Shown here: positions 21,406 to 32,575 of the stretch, piece after piece | Position numbering within the stretch: position 1 is the stretch's first letter | Layout: each line of letters opens with the position of its first letter | From: Guadua angustifolia | Lineage: Eukaryota; Streptophyta; Magnoliopsida; Poales; Poaceae | Direction of reading: 5' to 3' | Assembly: GCA_036346375.1 (NCBI GenBank) | Contig: CM070520.1 | Location: 20,932,852-20,996,851, forward strand | Length of the DNA: 64,000 nt | Notes under the pieces: generated by a model | What the model saw: only the letters and a program-made list of their open reading frames with translations | Databases searched by the model: none | Told to the model about the DNA's origin: nothing | Program-made: the position numbers and the translations under genes

Positions 21406-22315
21406 GTAAGCAAGAACTAAAGAAAATGACAGTGAGCAAATTCCTGAGTGAGCATTTCACCGTGAATGACAATTACACTAACCAAGTATATCACAATTAT
21501 ATATATATACCAGATCACAAGTTTGTTGTCACAAATCATCTATTCCAAATTCCAGATATCCTCACAGTAACACTTAAGCCCTCATGCAAGGTCCCCAAGT
21601 CAAACACATAGATCGGATTGTTGAAGTAAATTTATGGTATTAGCAATTTTAACATAATTATATTTCCAAGTACAGTTAATAACTATGGACTAGATAATTC
21701 ATAACAAGACATGTATGTGAAAAGGACTTTGATGAAAGATGTAACAAAGAAACTCAAGGTCATACACAAGAACATGTATGAAGACCATGAATAAATCAAC
21801 TAACATAGAGCTCAAGTTGATTATTAGAGTGTTCTCAGATGTCGGGTTGCCTTAAGAGGCCCTCCTCGCCACAATAGACGAGAAACAGATAGATTTGTGA
21901 CAACCTTTCCACAATTTCAATTCAATACTTGACAGGTTTTAAGTTAATCAAATGTCACTCAAACATGCACAGTTCAGGAATCACGTCAACTACTTTACCG
22001 GATAGAAATTAGCCATCGCAATCTATTGGAATCATCACGAAATGAACATCTGAATGAGCTGAATTGAGACAAAGCAATTAACAAAAATATAGCGAAGGAA
22101 TATTACCAAGAAGCAAGAACAAAAGAAAATGACAAAGGAGCAAATTCTGAATGAGCATTTCAATCGTGAATGACAATTACACTAACCAAGTATATCACAA
22201 TTATATATATATACCAGATCACAAGTTTGTTGTCACAAATCATCTATTCCATCCCCAGATATCCTCACAGAACACTTAAGCCCTCATGCAAGGTCCCCAA
22301 GTCAAACACATAGAT
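21406..22315 (-). repeat. Direct duplication of about 205 bp, about 704 bp apart
   Basis: 21406-21610 and 22110-22315 are near-identical, from aagcaagaac through gacaattacactaaccaag and ccagatcacaagtttgttg to caaacacatagatcg. The 500 bp between them (21611-22109) is AT-rich with a gatcttgcc-poor spacer and no feature I can name. It lies in the presumed leader of the second gene. Confidence 0.85.
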
Positions 22316-22365
22316 CGCCCTTTGCATTCACTTAAAAGAATAAGGCATGTATATAAAATACTTAC

Positions 22366-22680
22366 AGACGATGGCGAACTAAATGCGATCGGGGAGACTG
22401 AATCCCACCGGGAGGAGAGGTCGGCGATAGTGAAGATGGCGGCGGTGATGCTCTTGAAGACTGAATCCCACCGGGAGTGGAGGCGGCGTCGGCGTCGGGC
22501 GGTGTGGGGGTGGCGGCCGTCCTCGGACGGCGACGGGCGAGGAGGCGTCCTCGGCGACGGCGACGGGGCGGGGAGGCGTCCACGGCGACGGCGACGGCGA
22601 CGGGGCGGGGGGGCACTCGGGCGGCTAGGGTTAAGCGCGCGTGGAGCAGGGCTGCGCGCGAATGGTTATGGGTAGGGTTT
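22366..22680 (-). other. GC-rich leader exon of the second transcription unit of CACTA-2
   Basis: An abrupt C/G-rich block; on the minus strand it begins with taaccctagccgcc-type leader sequence and consists of gccgtcgcc repeats. gactgaatcccaccgggag occurs twice (about 22398 and 22459). Its downstream edge on the minus strand meets GTAAGTAT (rc at 22358-22365), a good splice donor. The open frames are Pro/Arg-rich without a domain. It is placed like the leader of CACTA-1 at 7311. Confidence 0.55.
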
Positions 22681-22689
22681 TAAGAATTG

Positions 22690-23250
22690 CGTTAGTCATT
22701 AGTATCACTCTTTTAAGAAAACCGACATCGATGCTTAATCATTAGTATCACTCTTTTAAGAAAACCGACATCGATGCTTCATCATTAGTATCACTTTTTA
22801 ATAAAACCGACATCGATGCTTTATCATCACTTTTCTAATAAAACACCGATGTTAGTCATTAGTATCACTTTTTAATAAAACCGATCTCGATTCTTTATCA
22901 TTAGTATCACTTTTTAAGAAAACCGACATCGATGCTTCATCATTAGTATCACTCTTTTAAGAAAACCGACATCGATGCTTCATCATTAGTATCACTTTTT
23001 AATAAAACCGATCTCGATGCTTTATCATCACTTTTCTAATAAAACACGATGTTAGTCATTAGTATCACTTTTTAATAAAACCGACATCGATTCTTTATCA
23101 TTAGTATCACTCTTTTAAGAAAACCGACATCGATGCTTCACCATTAGTATCACTCTTTTAAGAAAACCGACATCGATGCTTGATCATCACTTGTCTAATA
23201 GAACATCGATGTTAGTCGTCAAGATTACTTTTTTTAATAAAACCGACAAT
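22690..23250 (-). repeat. Internal subterminal-type array of CACTA-2, about 13 units of about 41 bp
   Basis: The unit is cattagtatcactcttttaagaaaaccgacatcgatgctt, cited here in parts: cattagtatcact, then cttttaagaaaacc, then gacatcgatgctt. It resembles the element's own subterminal unit (atcagaatcacttttctt, aaagaaccgattctgatg) position by position. Shorter variants with atcatcacttttctaataaaac occur every four or so units, giving a higher-order pattern. The GC-rich leader follows at once in gene direction. Confidence 0.88.
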
Positions 23251-23726
23251 CGATGTAGTTTATTGCACTATTCCTTTTAGCACATCTCGCAAGTTCTGAA
23301 TTTTCAGCATTTCATCAAAGAGAGAAAATGCCATAACTTTGTCATACATTGTTGAAATTATTAGAAATTTTGCGTAAACATATTTCAAGATACTGCAAAA
23401 CTTTTCATAAAATAATTTTTGGAAAAAGCGACCTCATTCAAGAAATATGCCAAAATTCATTTCAGAGACATGATTTGTGCGTAAAGCGAGAAAAGTCAAA
23501 ACTTTTTCAAATTAATCTGGAATTGTACGAAAATTTTCAGAAATGAACTTTTGACTATTTACAAGCTTTCCCAACAATAATTTCATCAAATGGAATTTTC
23601 TTTCACAAATTATGGCACAAAGTGCAGGCATAAAGAGAAATTGCTTGCATTTCCATCGAAGCCTCCAAACAGCAATTAATCACCTTGGATTTACAATACT
23701 ATTGTACATACATTATAATAGTCCAT
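23251..23726 (-). other. 3' flank of the CACTA-2 transposase, nothing recognised
   Basis: AT-rich, with no coding signal. It probably includes the 3' UTR of the transposase, which ends at 23727. Confidence 0.45.
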
Positions 23727-26700
23727 TTATTTACAATATTGCCCTTCATGATGATCTACTCGCATGTAATTGGCTCCATGTGTGTCGTCATCCCCGCTAA
23801 GACAAGCCCCATCTGCAAATGAAGGTATCTCATTGAATTGGTTATACTCTTCTTCATCTACAACATCTTCAACTCCTACGATCTGTCTCTTGCCATGAAG
23901 AACAACGTGCAACCTTGGATTGGCCGGATCGCGCACGTAAAAGACTTGAGTTGCTTGCTTCGCAAGGACAAACGGATCATCTTTGTAGGCGAGTCTCATC
24001 GAGATCCACAATAGTAAAGCCTCTCTTGTCGACCTTCACTCCATGTGGAAGTCGCACCCACTTACATCGAACAATGGAACTTGGTATATTCCGTAATCGA
24101 GCTCCCAAATTTCTTCGATCATCCCATAGTAGGAGTTCATTGCGGTTGGGAGACTGCTTTTGTGATGATCATCGAGAAAGCATTTATACTCACACCATTG
24201 CTTTGGGACAAGACTTTGGCATTTGACTCTCGGGTAAAAGGTGTAACCATTAATATCGCACCCTGCCATGTCTCAGACATTAAATCTTGGTCCGTCACCA
24301 ACCATTTTACATTCTCAAGAAGGAGACCTCCGCTTTTCTTTGAACCATGTGAGGAATCGATCATTGTGTTCTTTGGCGGAAAGCTCATCCATTTGTGGAT
24401 TCTCTTCCGTAATATCAACTTATGCTGCTCGATGTATGGACGAACCTGCGCTATTCTCGCAAGATCGTGAAATGCGCCTTGCAATACATATCAAACCTCT
24501 GACTCATTAGTTTGGACCCAACGGTTCCTTTACCAAAGAAGTCCGCCTCATGACGAGATACAGAACACCGATTGCTTGTCTTTACCCGTAGTCCACGCAA
24601 AACTCAATAACCTCTTCATCCCATAACCTTCAACAATACTACCCTCAAAGCTTCAATCGATTTCTCACGTCGACTTTAATATACCCATGTACCTCTCGAA
24701 CGGATACATGTAACGAGGAAAGCGGGTCCACATATCTTAATCTCTCGACAAGGTGAACAACAAGGTGGACCATTACGCCAAAGAACGACGGTGGGAAATG
24801 CATCTCAAGGTGACACAGAGTCTGCACCACCTCACTCTGTAAGTTGTCTAGTACATCGGGTCAATAACTTTGCAGAGATCGCATTGAAGAAATAACACAA
24901 CTTTGTGATTGCCAACCCGACATCCTCTCGGGAGAATATTTCGATTGCAACCGGAGCATTTGGGTCATCAAGACATGGCGGTCATGGGACTTCATGCCCA
25001 ACAACTTCAAATCATCCATAGACACAAGCTTCTTAATGTTCATGAGTAGCCGATGGAACTTTAATACTTTGGAGACATTTGCAGAGATCTTCTTTCTCCT
25101 TCTTGGACAGGTGTAGCATGCAAGCAGGATGTATGGGCTTTTTCCATCCTCCTCTATCACCGCAAGTCCGGGCCCGATTCCCATGTAGGCCATGTCGCGA
25201 CGAGCATTGACACCATCTTTGGTCTTCCTAGGTATGTTCAAGCAGATGCCAACCAAGTTGTCGCAGACATTCTTCTCAACATGCATGACATCAATACAAT
25301 GCCGACATCTAACTCCTTCCAAAGACGGTAAGTCCTGCATATTGACCTCTTCTTCCAAATGGTCCTAGGACTAACAGATTTACTGCTTTTTCCAGATCAA
25401 CATCGATATCCTCTACACGTGAATATACTTGGCTTCCACTCATAGGTCATGTGCCGAACGGACTTCCCTCTTCCCATCAAATTTGTCATCCATCTTATGG
25501 TATCGATGACTTCGAGGTAGAAACCTACGGTGACCCATATACACGCTTTTCTTGGAATTCGCAGACCATAGACTCTCGCTCTCTTCACAAATAGGACACG
25601 CTTTGGCTCCATTCAGATCAGAATCGCCAAATTACCAAGGGCCGAAATCATTTATGGTGCAAAATACCATAACCCGTAGGGTGAAATGCTTTTTTTACGC
25701 ATCCCACACGGCGACCCCTCATTCCACAATTTTACCAAATCCTCGATCAATGGTGCAAGGTACACATCAATATCATTTCCTACTGTTTGGGTCCCGAGAT
25801 TAGTAATGACATCATGATATACTTCGCTTCATGCACGTACCAAGGAGGGAGGTCAGAGATACACAATGAATCGCCAGTCAGGACGATCGCTCATGTTACC
25901 AAACGGATTCATTCCGCGGTACTCAACCCAAATCTTATGTTCCTCATTTCGCACCAAACTCCTCATGTTTCCAATCGATGTTTCTCCATTGAGCCGAATC
26001 AGCAGGGTGTCTCAGCTTACCATCTTCCTTTCGAGACTCGTAATGCCAACGCAACAATTTTGCCTCTCTCGGATTTGCAAACAACCGCTCCAGACGGGGA
26101 ATGATGGGCAAGTACCACAATACCTTGGCCGGTGCACCTTTAGTGATGACCTCTTCACCGTCGTTGCCCGGCTCTACGCTTCTTGTCGTTACGCTTCTCC
26201 TTTTGTTTGTACCGGCACACCGCAAACGGACAAACGTGCAGCTCCCGATGTGCGTTAAGACAAGATGCAATCATTCGACATGCATGTATCCTTTCTATTT
26301 CCATTCCCATGGGACATAGTAGCTTCTTCGCTTCATAAATGCTTGTTGGCAACTCGCTTCTCCGAAGCAGATCCGATAGAAGAACTAGTAGTGCATTGAA
26401 ACTTGTATCCGCCCAACGGTGTTTTGCCTTCGCTCAACAATGCAAGGACCGAACCCAACTCGGTGTATTCCGCTTTGCAACCTTGTGAACAGTGGTTTGG
26501 CATCGCCTTCTATCAAGCTTTTAAACTTTTCAAACTCTCTTCCGTAATTACCTCCACATCCCGCAACATTTGCTCCAAATTATCCTCCTCAAACATATCA
26601 GTCAGCAACTTGTCATCCTGTTCCACCGTATCTTCGCTGTATATCGGAGGGGTACTACCGCCTCCCGTGATGGATCCAACATGTGTAATTCCTCACGGCC

Positions 26701-26895
26701 ACGCCGAATCGTGGTCCTCAATTTGAGATGAGTTGTTAAATCTCATCGATTGGTGCAATCAATGCAAGGACAATATATGAAGTTTACACCCCTCCTCACC
26801 ATGTCGTCTTCTGCAATTTTTTTGAACTCCTTAACACCCCTCTGAAATTCAGCACTCACACGACTTTTCTGATACATCCATTCCTCACGGTCCAT
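23727..26895 (-). pseudogene. TNP2-type CACTA transposase of CACTA-2, frameshifted
   Basis: The start ATG (26893-26895) follows ttgcag, a splice acceptor, and reads MDREEWMYQKSRVS with a VNFICCPCIDC zinc-type motif downstream. Pieces in order leftwards: DGEEVITKGAPAKVLWYLPIIPRLERLF and LLRWHYESRKEDGKLRHPADSAQWRNID at 26200-25960; MGHRRFLP-like residues near 25530; RHCIDVMHVEKNVCDNLVGICLNIP at 25310-25240; KKLVSMDDLKLLGMKSHDRHVLM at 25030-24970; CHLEMHFPPSFFGVMVHLVVHLV near 24800; DINGYTFYPR near 24250; MIEEIWELDYGIYQVPLFDV near 24110; the C end EEEYNQFNEIPSFADG and DHHEGQYCK, stop at 23727. The length matches the CACTA-1 copy (3.2 kb). Frameshifts separate most pieces. Confidence 0.88.
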
Positions 26896-27068
26896 CTGCA
26901 ATTAAATTTCGCACAATAAATTAAGGAAAAATTGGAGCGACAACTAGCTATAGCTATTTTAAATATTGAGACATCATTTCAATTAATATTACCTTTGCAA
27001 GATAGTGGACAGGTTCCAAGATATATAAATGTACTCACGATCGATACCTAGCTTCTTCCCTAGTTTAA

Positions 27069-27377
27069 GGCTGTGTTTGTTTAGGCTTGAGCTTGAGCTT
27101 ATTTGGCTTCTACACCTCTATAAGCCACAAGCCAAAACAAACAGTATTTTTCCAGCCAGACGGAGAGAAGAAGCTTCTAGCCTAATTTGCACTACACGAG
27201 ATAAGCAAGGAAAACGATGCTTCTCGGGGTGGCTGGAGCTTCTAAAAATCCCACTTCCCTGGTACCCTTACAACTTAACTATTATTTACGAAAAATTGCC
27301 ATCCTCATCCAGCTCCAAGATTTTTTCCAAATCCAAAGACTTCTCCTCCAAATTCCAAATTTAAACAAACACAAAGC
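27069..27377. mobile_element. Possible MITE (hAT/Harbinger-type ends), about 310 bp
   Basis: One end reads ggctgtgtttgtttagg and the other tttaaacaaacacaaagc, an inverted repeat of the GGCTGTGTTTGTTT type common in grass MITEs. No convincing target duplication was found, so the exact borders are uncertain. It lies in the 5' leader or intron of the CACTA-2 transposase. Confidence 0.5.
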
Positions 27378-27506
27378 AAAGCTTCCAATTCCCTACATAA
27401 GAGACATAAATTTTAACATCAACAACGATATCAAATAATCTAATTATATAGCTAGTGCAAGAGCTTGCAAATCTTTCTACTACAACGAAAAAATCAAGGG
27501 TACCAA

Positions 27507-27859
27507 CGATGACTCCTAATCTCTAAATAGGTTAGGTCCTAATCCCATTCGAGGATATATGGTTGGGCAAGTTCTAAGCCGTTGTACAACTCAGAGAAAA
27601 TTTGAAGATCTTCATTGTTCTCCGTGATACACGCCTCGACAATAGGTCAAGAGGGTGTGTATCCGGAGAACACCGGAGAGACGCCATCAAATCTACTCGG
27701 TTGTACAACACAACTCAGAACTTGTCAACCATATATCCTCGAATTGTCCAAAAATATGGACAATTCGAGATCGCCGCTTATAAATATGCCCTTTCGCTCA
27801 GCATATTTATAAATAAGCACCCTCGAACGGGAGACGAGGTTACGCCGCCTAAACTCTAA
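27507..27859 (-). repeat. Palindromic module, copy 2 (upstream of the transposase)
   Basis: This is a close copy of 20967-21320 in the same orientation, with hairpin 27548-27742 and the aataaataagc-type second hairpin. It lies about 610 bp upstream of the transposase start, as copy 1 lies upstream of the second gene. Confidence 0.85.
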
Positions 27860-28265
27860 TAACAATATACTACATGATAGCAATAATAATTCCATATATA
27901 TAAACAGAGATCGCACTACAAAATTAAATAGATATGCGCTTGTCAAATAAAGAGTGTGAAATCTGAAAGCACGACACAATTCCAAAGGCAACCTAAACTT
28001 TATTGACGACATATCGAAATTACCAGAGCAAAATTGAAGGGTTTAAAGAATTGCTGCTCACATTTTGAAGAAAACCGCAATAGAGGGCAAAAGAGGGAAT
28101 CTCCTCAAGATAGGGTTTCAATTTTGCCCTCTTAATACCCACCCATGAGGACTTCAAATTTTCTCACCCAACTATTGCTTCCAACCACACAATATGAGCT
28201 ATTTTCTGGTGGTGGCGGAGAAATCTCCTCCGAGCAAAAACAGAGAAGAGTTCAAAGCAGAGTGG
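27860..28265 (-). other. Leader region next to the lost end of CACTA-2
   Basis: AT-rich to mixed sequence with no coding signal. By comparison with CACTA-1 it corresponds to the short leader between the subterminal repeats and the first duplicated block. Confidence 0.4.
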
Positions 28266-28463
28266 TATATATAACCTAGCGAGGCACATCGAATCGGTTC
28301 TTTTCAAAAGCGATCTCGATGTGCACGGCCATCACTCTAGACATAAGCACGAGCACATCGTAATCGGTTCTTTTCAACAGTGATAGTGATGTGCACGGTC
28401 ATCACTATCGCTTCTATAAAAAGAATGATAGTGATAACCATGTGCACATCAGAATCGGTTCTC
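28266..28463 (-). repeat. Distal subterminal repeats of CACTA-2, truncated
   Basis: Repeats of cacatcgaatcggttcttttcaa, gtgatagtgatgtgcacgg and gcacatcagaatcggttct. The last unit stops at 28463, exactly where LTR sequence starts. No terminal CACTA is present. Confidence 0.8.
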
Positions 28464-28713
28464 TACTGTTGCTGTAAGTTGTTGTCGCTGTTAAGATAGG
28501 CTGGATACAGAGAAAGGATACTTGGGTAGTTGGGAACGGAGGTATATAAGGCTCTGTTCTGGGAAAGAGATAAACGATGAAAAAGAATAGAAAAGTTTCT
28601 TGCGTCTTCTGTATCTCCCTCTCTCGTTGTTCTTGTTTTACTTTCCCTTGAATTTGCCAATCTCACGCCCCAGCATCACCGGTGGCAAACGAGATTCTTG
28701 TCTGGTGGTGACA
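28464..28713 (+). repeat. 5' LTR, first 70 bp missing
   Basis: It is co-linear with 36900-37149 over 250 bp with two differences (both C/T) and ends in GGTGACA. TATATAA at 28543-28549 is the probable promoter. The first 70 bp of the 3' LTR (36830-36899) have no counterpart here. Confidence 0.88.
28543..28549 (+). promoter_or_regulatory. TATA box of the gypsy 5' LTR
   Basis: TATATAA in ggaggtatataagg. The same site in the 3' LTR is at 36979-36985. Confidence 0.6.
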
Positions 28714-28716
28714 ACT

Positions 28717-28728
28717 TGGTATCAGAGC
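28717..28728 (+). other. Primer binding site, initiator tRNA-Met
   Basis: TGGTATCAGAGC, three bases after the LTR end, is complementary to the 3' end of plant initiator tRNA-Met, the usual primer of this group. Confidence 0.93.
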
Positions 28729-29208
28729 CGTGTTCGATCGGTTGGGTTTGGGGTTGTAAAATTTTTTCCAGACGCGGGTTGGAGATTTTGGAACCAAGCA
28801 ATTGGTTCTGAGTATCTCCGCACAACCTTTTGGTTTTCCCAAATCTGGTTACCTCTCTCGATTGATCCATCACGGCGCCGCCAAAAGCGTCGGTGCAGAC
28901 GCGTTTTGTTCTTGACGCCATGGCGGAAGCTTCTCGCAAGACGGATGAGCAGCACCTGGATCTCAAAGAAAGTATTCAACTCCTGTTCACACGTGTAGAG
29001 TCCATTGATACTGCCCAACACCAATTGTTGGCCCGATCAGAGTTAACGATCAAGGCGGTGGAGCAGTGCGTCCATGATCAACAACTTCTGGCGAAGCAAA
29101 TGGAGGCTACAACTCAGGCGCTCGCCTGCCTTACTAATGGGCGTCCAGGTAAGGAAAACACAGAAGATGTAACCAAGGGATTACTCACACCTGCACCACC
29201 AAAGATAT

Positions 29209-32200
29209 TGTAACACCCCGGCGCCAAACGCACCGCAAATGCTACCAAAAGACCCTAACTGACGCTTACAACACTCCGGAACCCTACTGGTCCAGAGTGT
29301 CCCCAACAAGACTTAACAAGAAATAGAAACTTGACTAAGAAGTCCAAATGATCTAATAACTCAATGAACGAGTCATTAAACATTTTTACCTTTACTAAAA
29401 GATTGAAACCGACCTTGAAACTCTCTAAGCTAGTTTAAAACTAAGTCACCGAAATTTACAAAAATTCGGCATGACCTCCCTAGAAAGTAGGACATCCACT
29501 CAGCAGACAGAAAAAAACAATAGCAGATATATGATATCAATCTAGCAGGTCCTTAGATAATCAATCACACATCCAATAGAAATTAATGAACTTCACCACG
29601 ATAACAACACATTACAACTGAATTAATTACATCCAGAATTAATTAATTGGTTAAATGAATGGTTGGAGACCGAAATCGTGCGCGTGATACTACTCCCAAA
29701 CCCGACGAGCCAGCTGCAAAGTACCTAAGACAAAACAAAAACAAACAAGCGTGAGTCCAAGACTCAGCAAAGTACAACAATAATGAAAAGTAAAGAATTC
29801 AACGGAACTACGTTTACTTTAGAATTTAATATAGCCATTACTTAATTGAGAACATCCAATACAAGAAATAGTAAATAACTCAACTTACCACAACCAACTC
29901 AAAAACGTAAGTAAACCTTACCCATGTCTCAATAAACATTACTGGTGGAACTCACAACTTACTCCTCAACCTGTCATCTCCAATCTCATCCATTAAAATT
30001 TACCAATTTCAACACAAGGAAATGCAATGCGTTTATGCTCTTATGCGTTCATGTTCCAAATGCAACTTTTTCGCCTATACCGGTATAGCTGAGTGCACAC
30101 CCGTCGGTGTGCACCCTCAATTCCCAACCATCCCGTGGCGGGGCCTACTCTTACTGACTCGCTCCCATCCAGGGATGGGACTACGAGGTAGGACTTTTGT
30201 ACTCACTACGTGTGAGTACAGAGGCCCACATCAACATGGGTCGCCTCTTCTGTAATGAATGCACAAATGCAAGTGACATGTTTATAAGCACGACACAAAC
30301 TTGAATATACACACGCACATTATCATTTAATAACTTTATCGTTTGCATCAACATAACCATACTCATTTGTACAATTCATAAAACATTGCAATAAATGAAA
30401 TGGAATAACTTACTTTCCAACTCATTCATCCCTCATTATCCTACTAAGCACAACGTTTAGATATGCCATTAAACATAAGCAAATCATTAGAATTTTTCAT
30501 AATCTTATCGCAAGCAAAGCATTTAGCACTCTAATGACGCTCTAAGGGATGCACTTGCCTTTAACCATTGAATGGCAACCTTCCTCAAGTTTCTCTAGAA
30601 AACCCGCAACCCAAATGATCCGCACTCTCCACCCACTCTTCCCGAGTTTTGCCATTTGACTCCATCGGGAATACACATATACATCTTTCAGACATATAAA
30701 CAGTAAACATCATAGGGCTAAGTTTCTTGGTTCATGCTATCAATTAAACAGGGACCTTGGAAGTAGGAGAAAGGATAGTGCAGTGTTTTGATCTTACAGA
30801 AGTATACTGGATAAACAAAGTATACAACACTTATGTATGAGATTTAATACCCTTGAGTCTTGACCATGAGAATCTTAATTGAACTAAACAAATGAGAACT
30901 ATGTGTATAGCACATGCCAAACTAAGGTAATGGGCATGTGGCATTGCCATCATGGAAAAGTGGAGAATACACATGGCATGGAATGATAGCTACTTGAAAC
31001 AATGTTTTTAGCTCACAAGAAAAGCCTATGAATTGAACTGACCTCATTGGAGCAAATATTGATACCACAAAGCATAGTTCTACGTAAATGCTATTTAATC
31101 TACAAATGGCATCTAGAAAGGATGATATGCTCAAATGGTATATATATATATCACATTTAGAATTATGATGATTCATCAGAAAAAGGTAATGAAACATGAG
31201 TTATACATCCCTACATCAACCACCCAAATGATGGAGATGGAGAGAAGCTAACATGCCCGCCATCAGCTCATCAATTGCTAAAATTCTAGTTCGACATAAA
31301 GTAAGATGATGGTGAATCTAAGTACAATTTAAATCACCGAGACTCATAGCACAATCATGATTGAAACTACATACGCAATAAGTTAGCGAATTTCAACAAA
31401 TTTATTGCATCTTATAGGCTCCGCTTTCATTAATCAAGCACAAACCGCATAACTATATAAATTACTCACTACTTGCATATCCACATTTCAGAATTTCATA
31501 TAAAAGCTCATCTACTGCACATCAACACTAATCACAGTACATAGAATCTATGCTTGATTAATAGCCTGAGGATTAATGGGTTAAAGGCACACTCAATAAC
31601 AGTAGAAGGGAGGGAATGCACATAAATTTAGCAAAGCATCGATTCTCGCATCTCCAAGCCCATCCCTCAACCTTGCACACTTAACTCACCACGATACCAT
31701 AACCTAGCCCTTCTAGGCAATTCATCAAACACTTGGCATGCAAGCAAATCCCCCCAAAAGAAATACCTTGTCTCTCTCTTGAATGGGGAAGAAGGCCAAG
31801 GGGGAGGTGAGGGAGAGGTCACGGCCGTCCGGGAGACGCCACGAGGGCGACGCCGGGCGCAGGAGGAGGCGCCGAGGCCGAGGGCGCAGGCGGCCGGCAG
31901 CAGCTACGGGCGCGACGAGGGCGGAGCCGCCGGAGGCAGCAACGGAGGAGCAAAGAAGGGCGGGTTGCCGGGCGCAATGGGAGGTGCGGCCGAGGGAGGC
32001 ACACGGGCGGCCGAAGCTGGGCGCGCCGAGGCGCAATGCTGGCCGGGCGGCCGAGGGGCAGAGGCGGCCGAGGCGCGGGCGAGCCGGGGTGGCGCTGGCG
32101 ACGCCAGTAGGCGCGGGCAAGACGCGAGAGCCAGAGGTGGCGGCGACTGGGCACTGGAGTCGGGAGGGAGCGGCTGGCGTTGGAGGATTTGGGGAAAAGA

Positions 32201-32575
32201 AAAAAACGGCTGGCTCCCCCCCTCTATCTTCTTTTTATTACCCAATAAGTGAAGCACTAAATAAAAGGGCTAGGGAACAAAAAGAAATGAGCCCCTCCAA
32301 AACCAAAACCAAAGACCAACTTTAAACCTATATCGCGAACCAAATAAATTTCAATTATTAGCACAAAAGACAATTGTCCAGAAAACAAACTTGCCGTAAA
32401 ACTAAACAGCTCGGAAGATACCTCATTCCGAAAAACTAGGGCAATTTTCCAAAACCTTTATTAAAGCCTCAAAAGCGCAACGATAAATATTTTCTCCCGA
32501 ATAAAAATCCTTGAATCACGGAGGTTCAACCATTACTGGCCGAAAACCCTAGCAAAGGAGATTTGCGGCATTACA
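29209..32575 (-). mobile_element. Solo LTR 'A' of the long-LTR family, 3367 bp
   Basis: It begins TGTAACACCCCGG and ends TTACA, flanked on both sides by GATAT (29204-29208 and 32576-32580). There is no internal second LTR, primer site or coding region, so it is a solo LTR left by recombination. Orientation is set by homology with 51142-60412. It holds a GC-rich block (31790-32200), a serial-hairpin domain (30075-30219) and a GAGTC/GACTC hairpin at 29753-29765 next to an acceptor-like site. 30220-31780 is AT-rich with no other feature seen. The Arg/Pro/Ala-rich frames in the GC block are not credible proteins. Confidence 0.9.
30075..30219. other. Serial-hairpin domain in solo LTR A
   Basis: Palindrome ctataccggtatag (30075-30088); stem gtgcacac/gtgtgcac (30093-30100 with 30107-30114); stem cccatcc/ggatggg (30164-30170 with 30173-30179); stem gtactcac/gtgagtac (30199-30206 with 30212-30219). 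Positions correspond to those in the other copies. Confidence 0.75.

Larger units (their letters stand above)
16619..28463 (-). mobile_element. CACTA-2: En/Spm-type transposon, minus-oriented, one end missing
   Basis: One terminus is intact: CACTACTACAGAACGG begins at 16619 and is followed by subterminal repeats of aatcggttct. Both genes read leftwards: TNP2 transposase at 23727-26895, second gene at 17281-20532. The same subterminal words (cacatcagaatcggttct) return at 28266-28463, but no CACTA terminus follows. At 28464 the sequence switches to the middle of a retrotransposon LTR. So this end, and any target duplication partner of AGT (16616-16618), has been lost. The gene order and internal layout copy those of CACTA-1, though the subterminal repeat family differs. 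Confidence 0.85.

Noticed and set aside
22690..23250. Regular direct repeats that could suggest a CRISPR array
   Set aside because: Units are contiguous without unique spacers, resemble transposon subterminal repeats, and the DNA is plant nuclear.
27069..27377. Firm assignment of the MITE to hAT
   Set aside because: The inverted ends are clear, but no 8-bp or 3-bp target duplication could be found, so the superfamily stays open.
31725..32325. Overlapping Arg/Gly/Ala/Pro frames of 110-180 codons in solo LTR A
   Set aside because: Open frames arise from GC-rich repeats on both strands at once. No domain is visible, and the block is a leader within the LTR.
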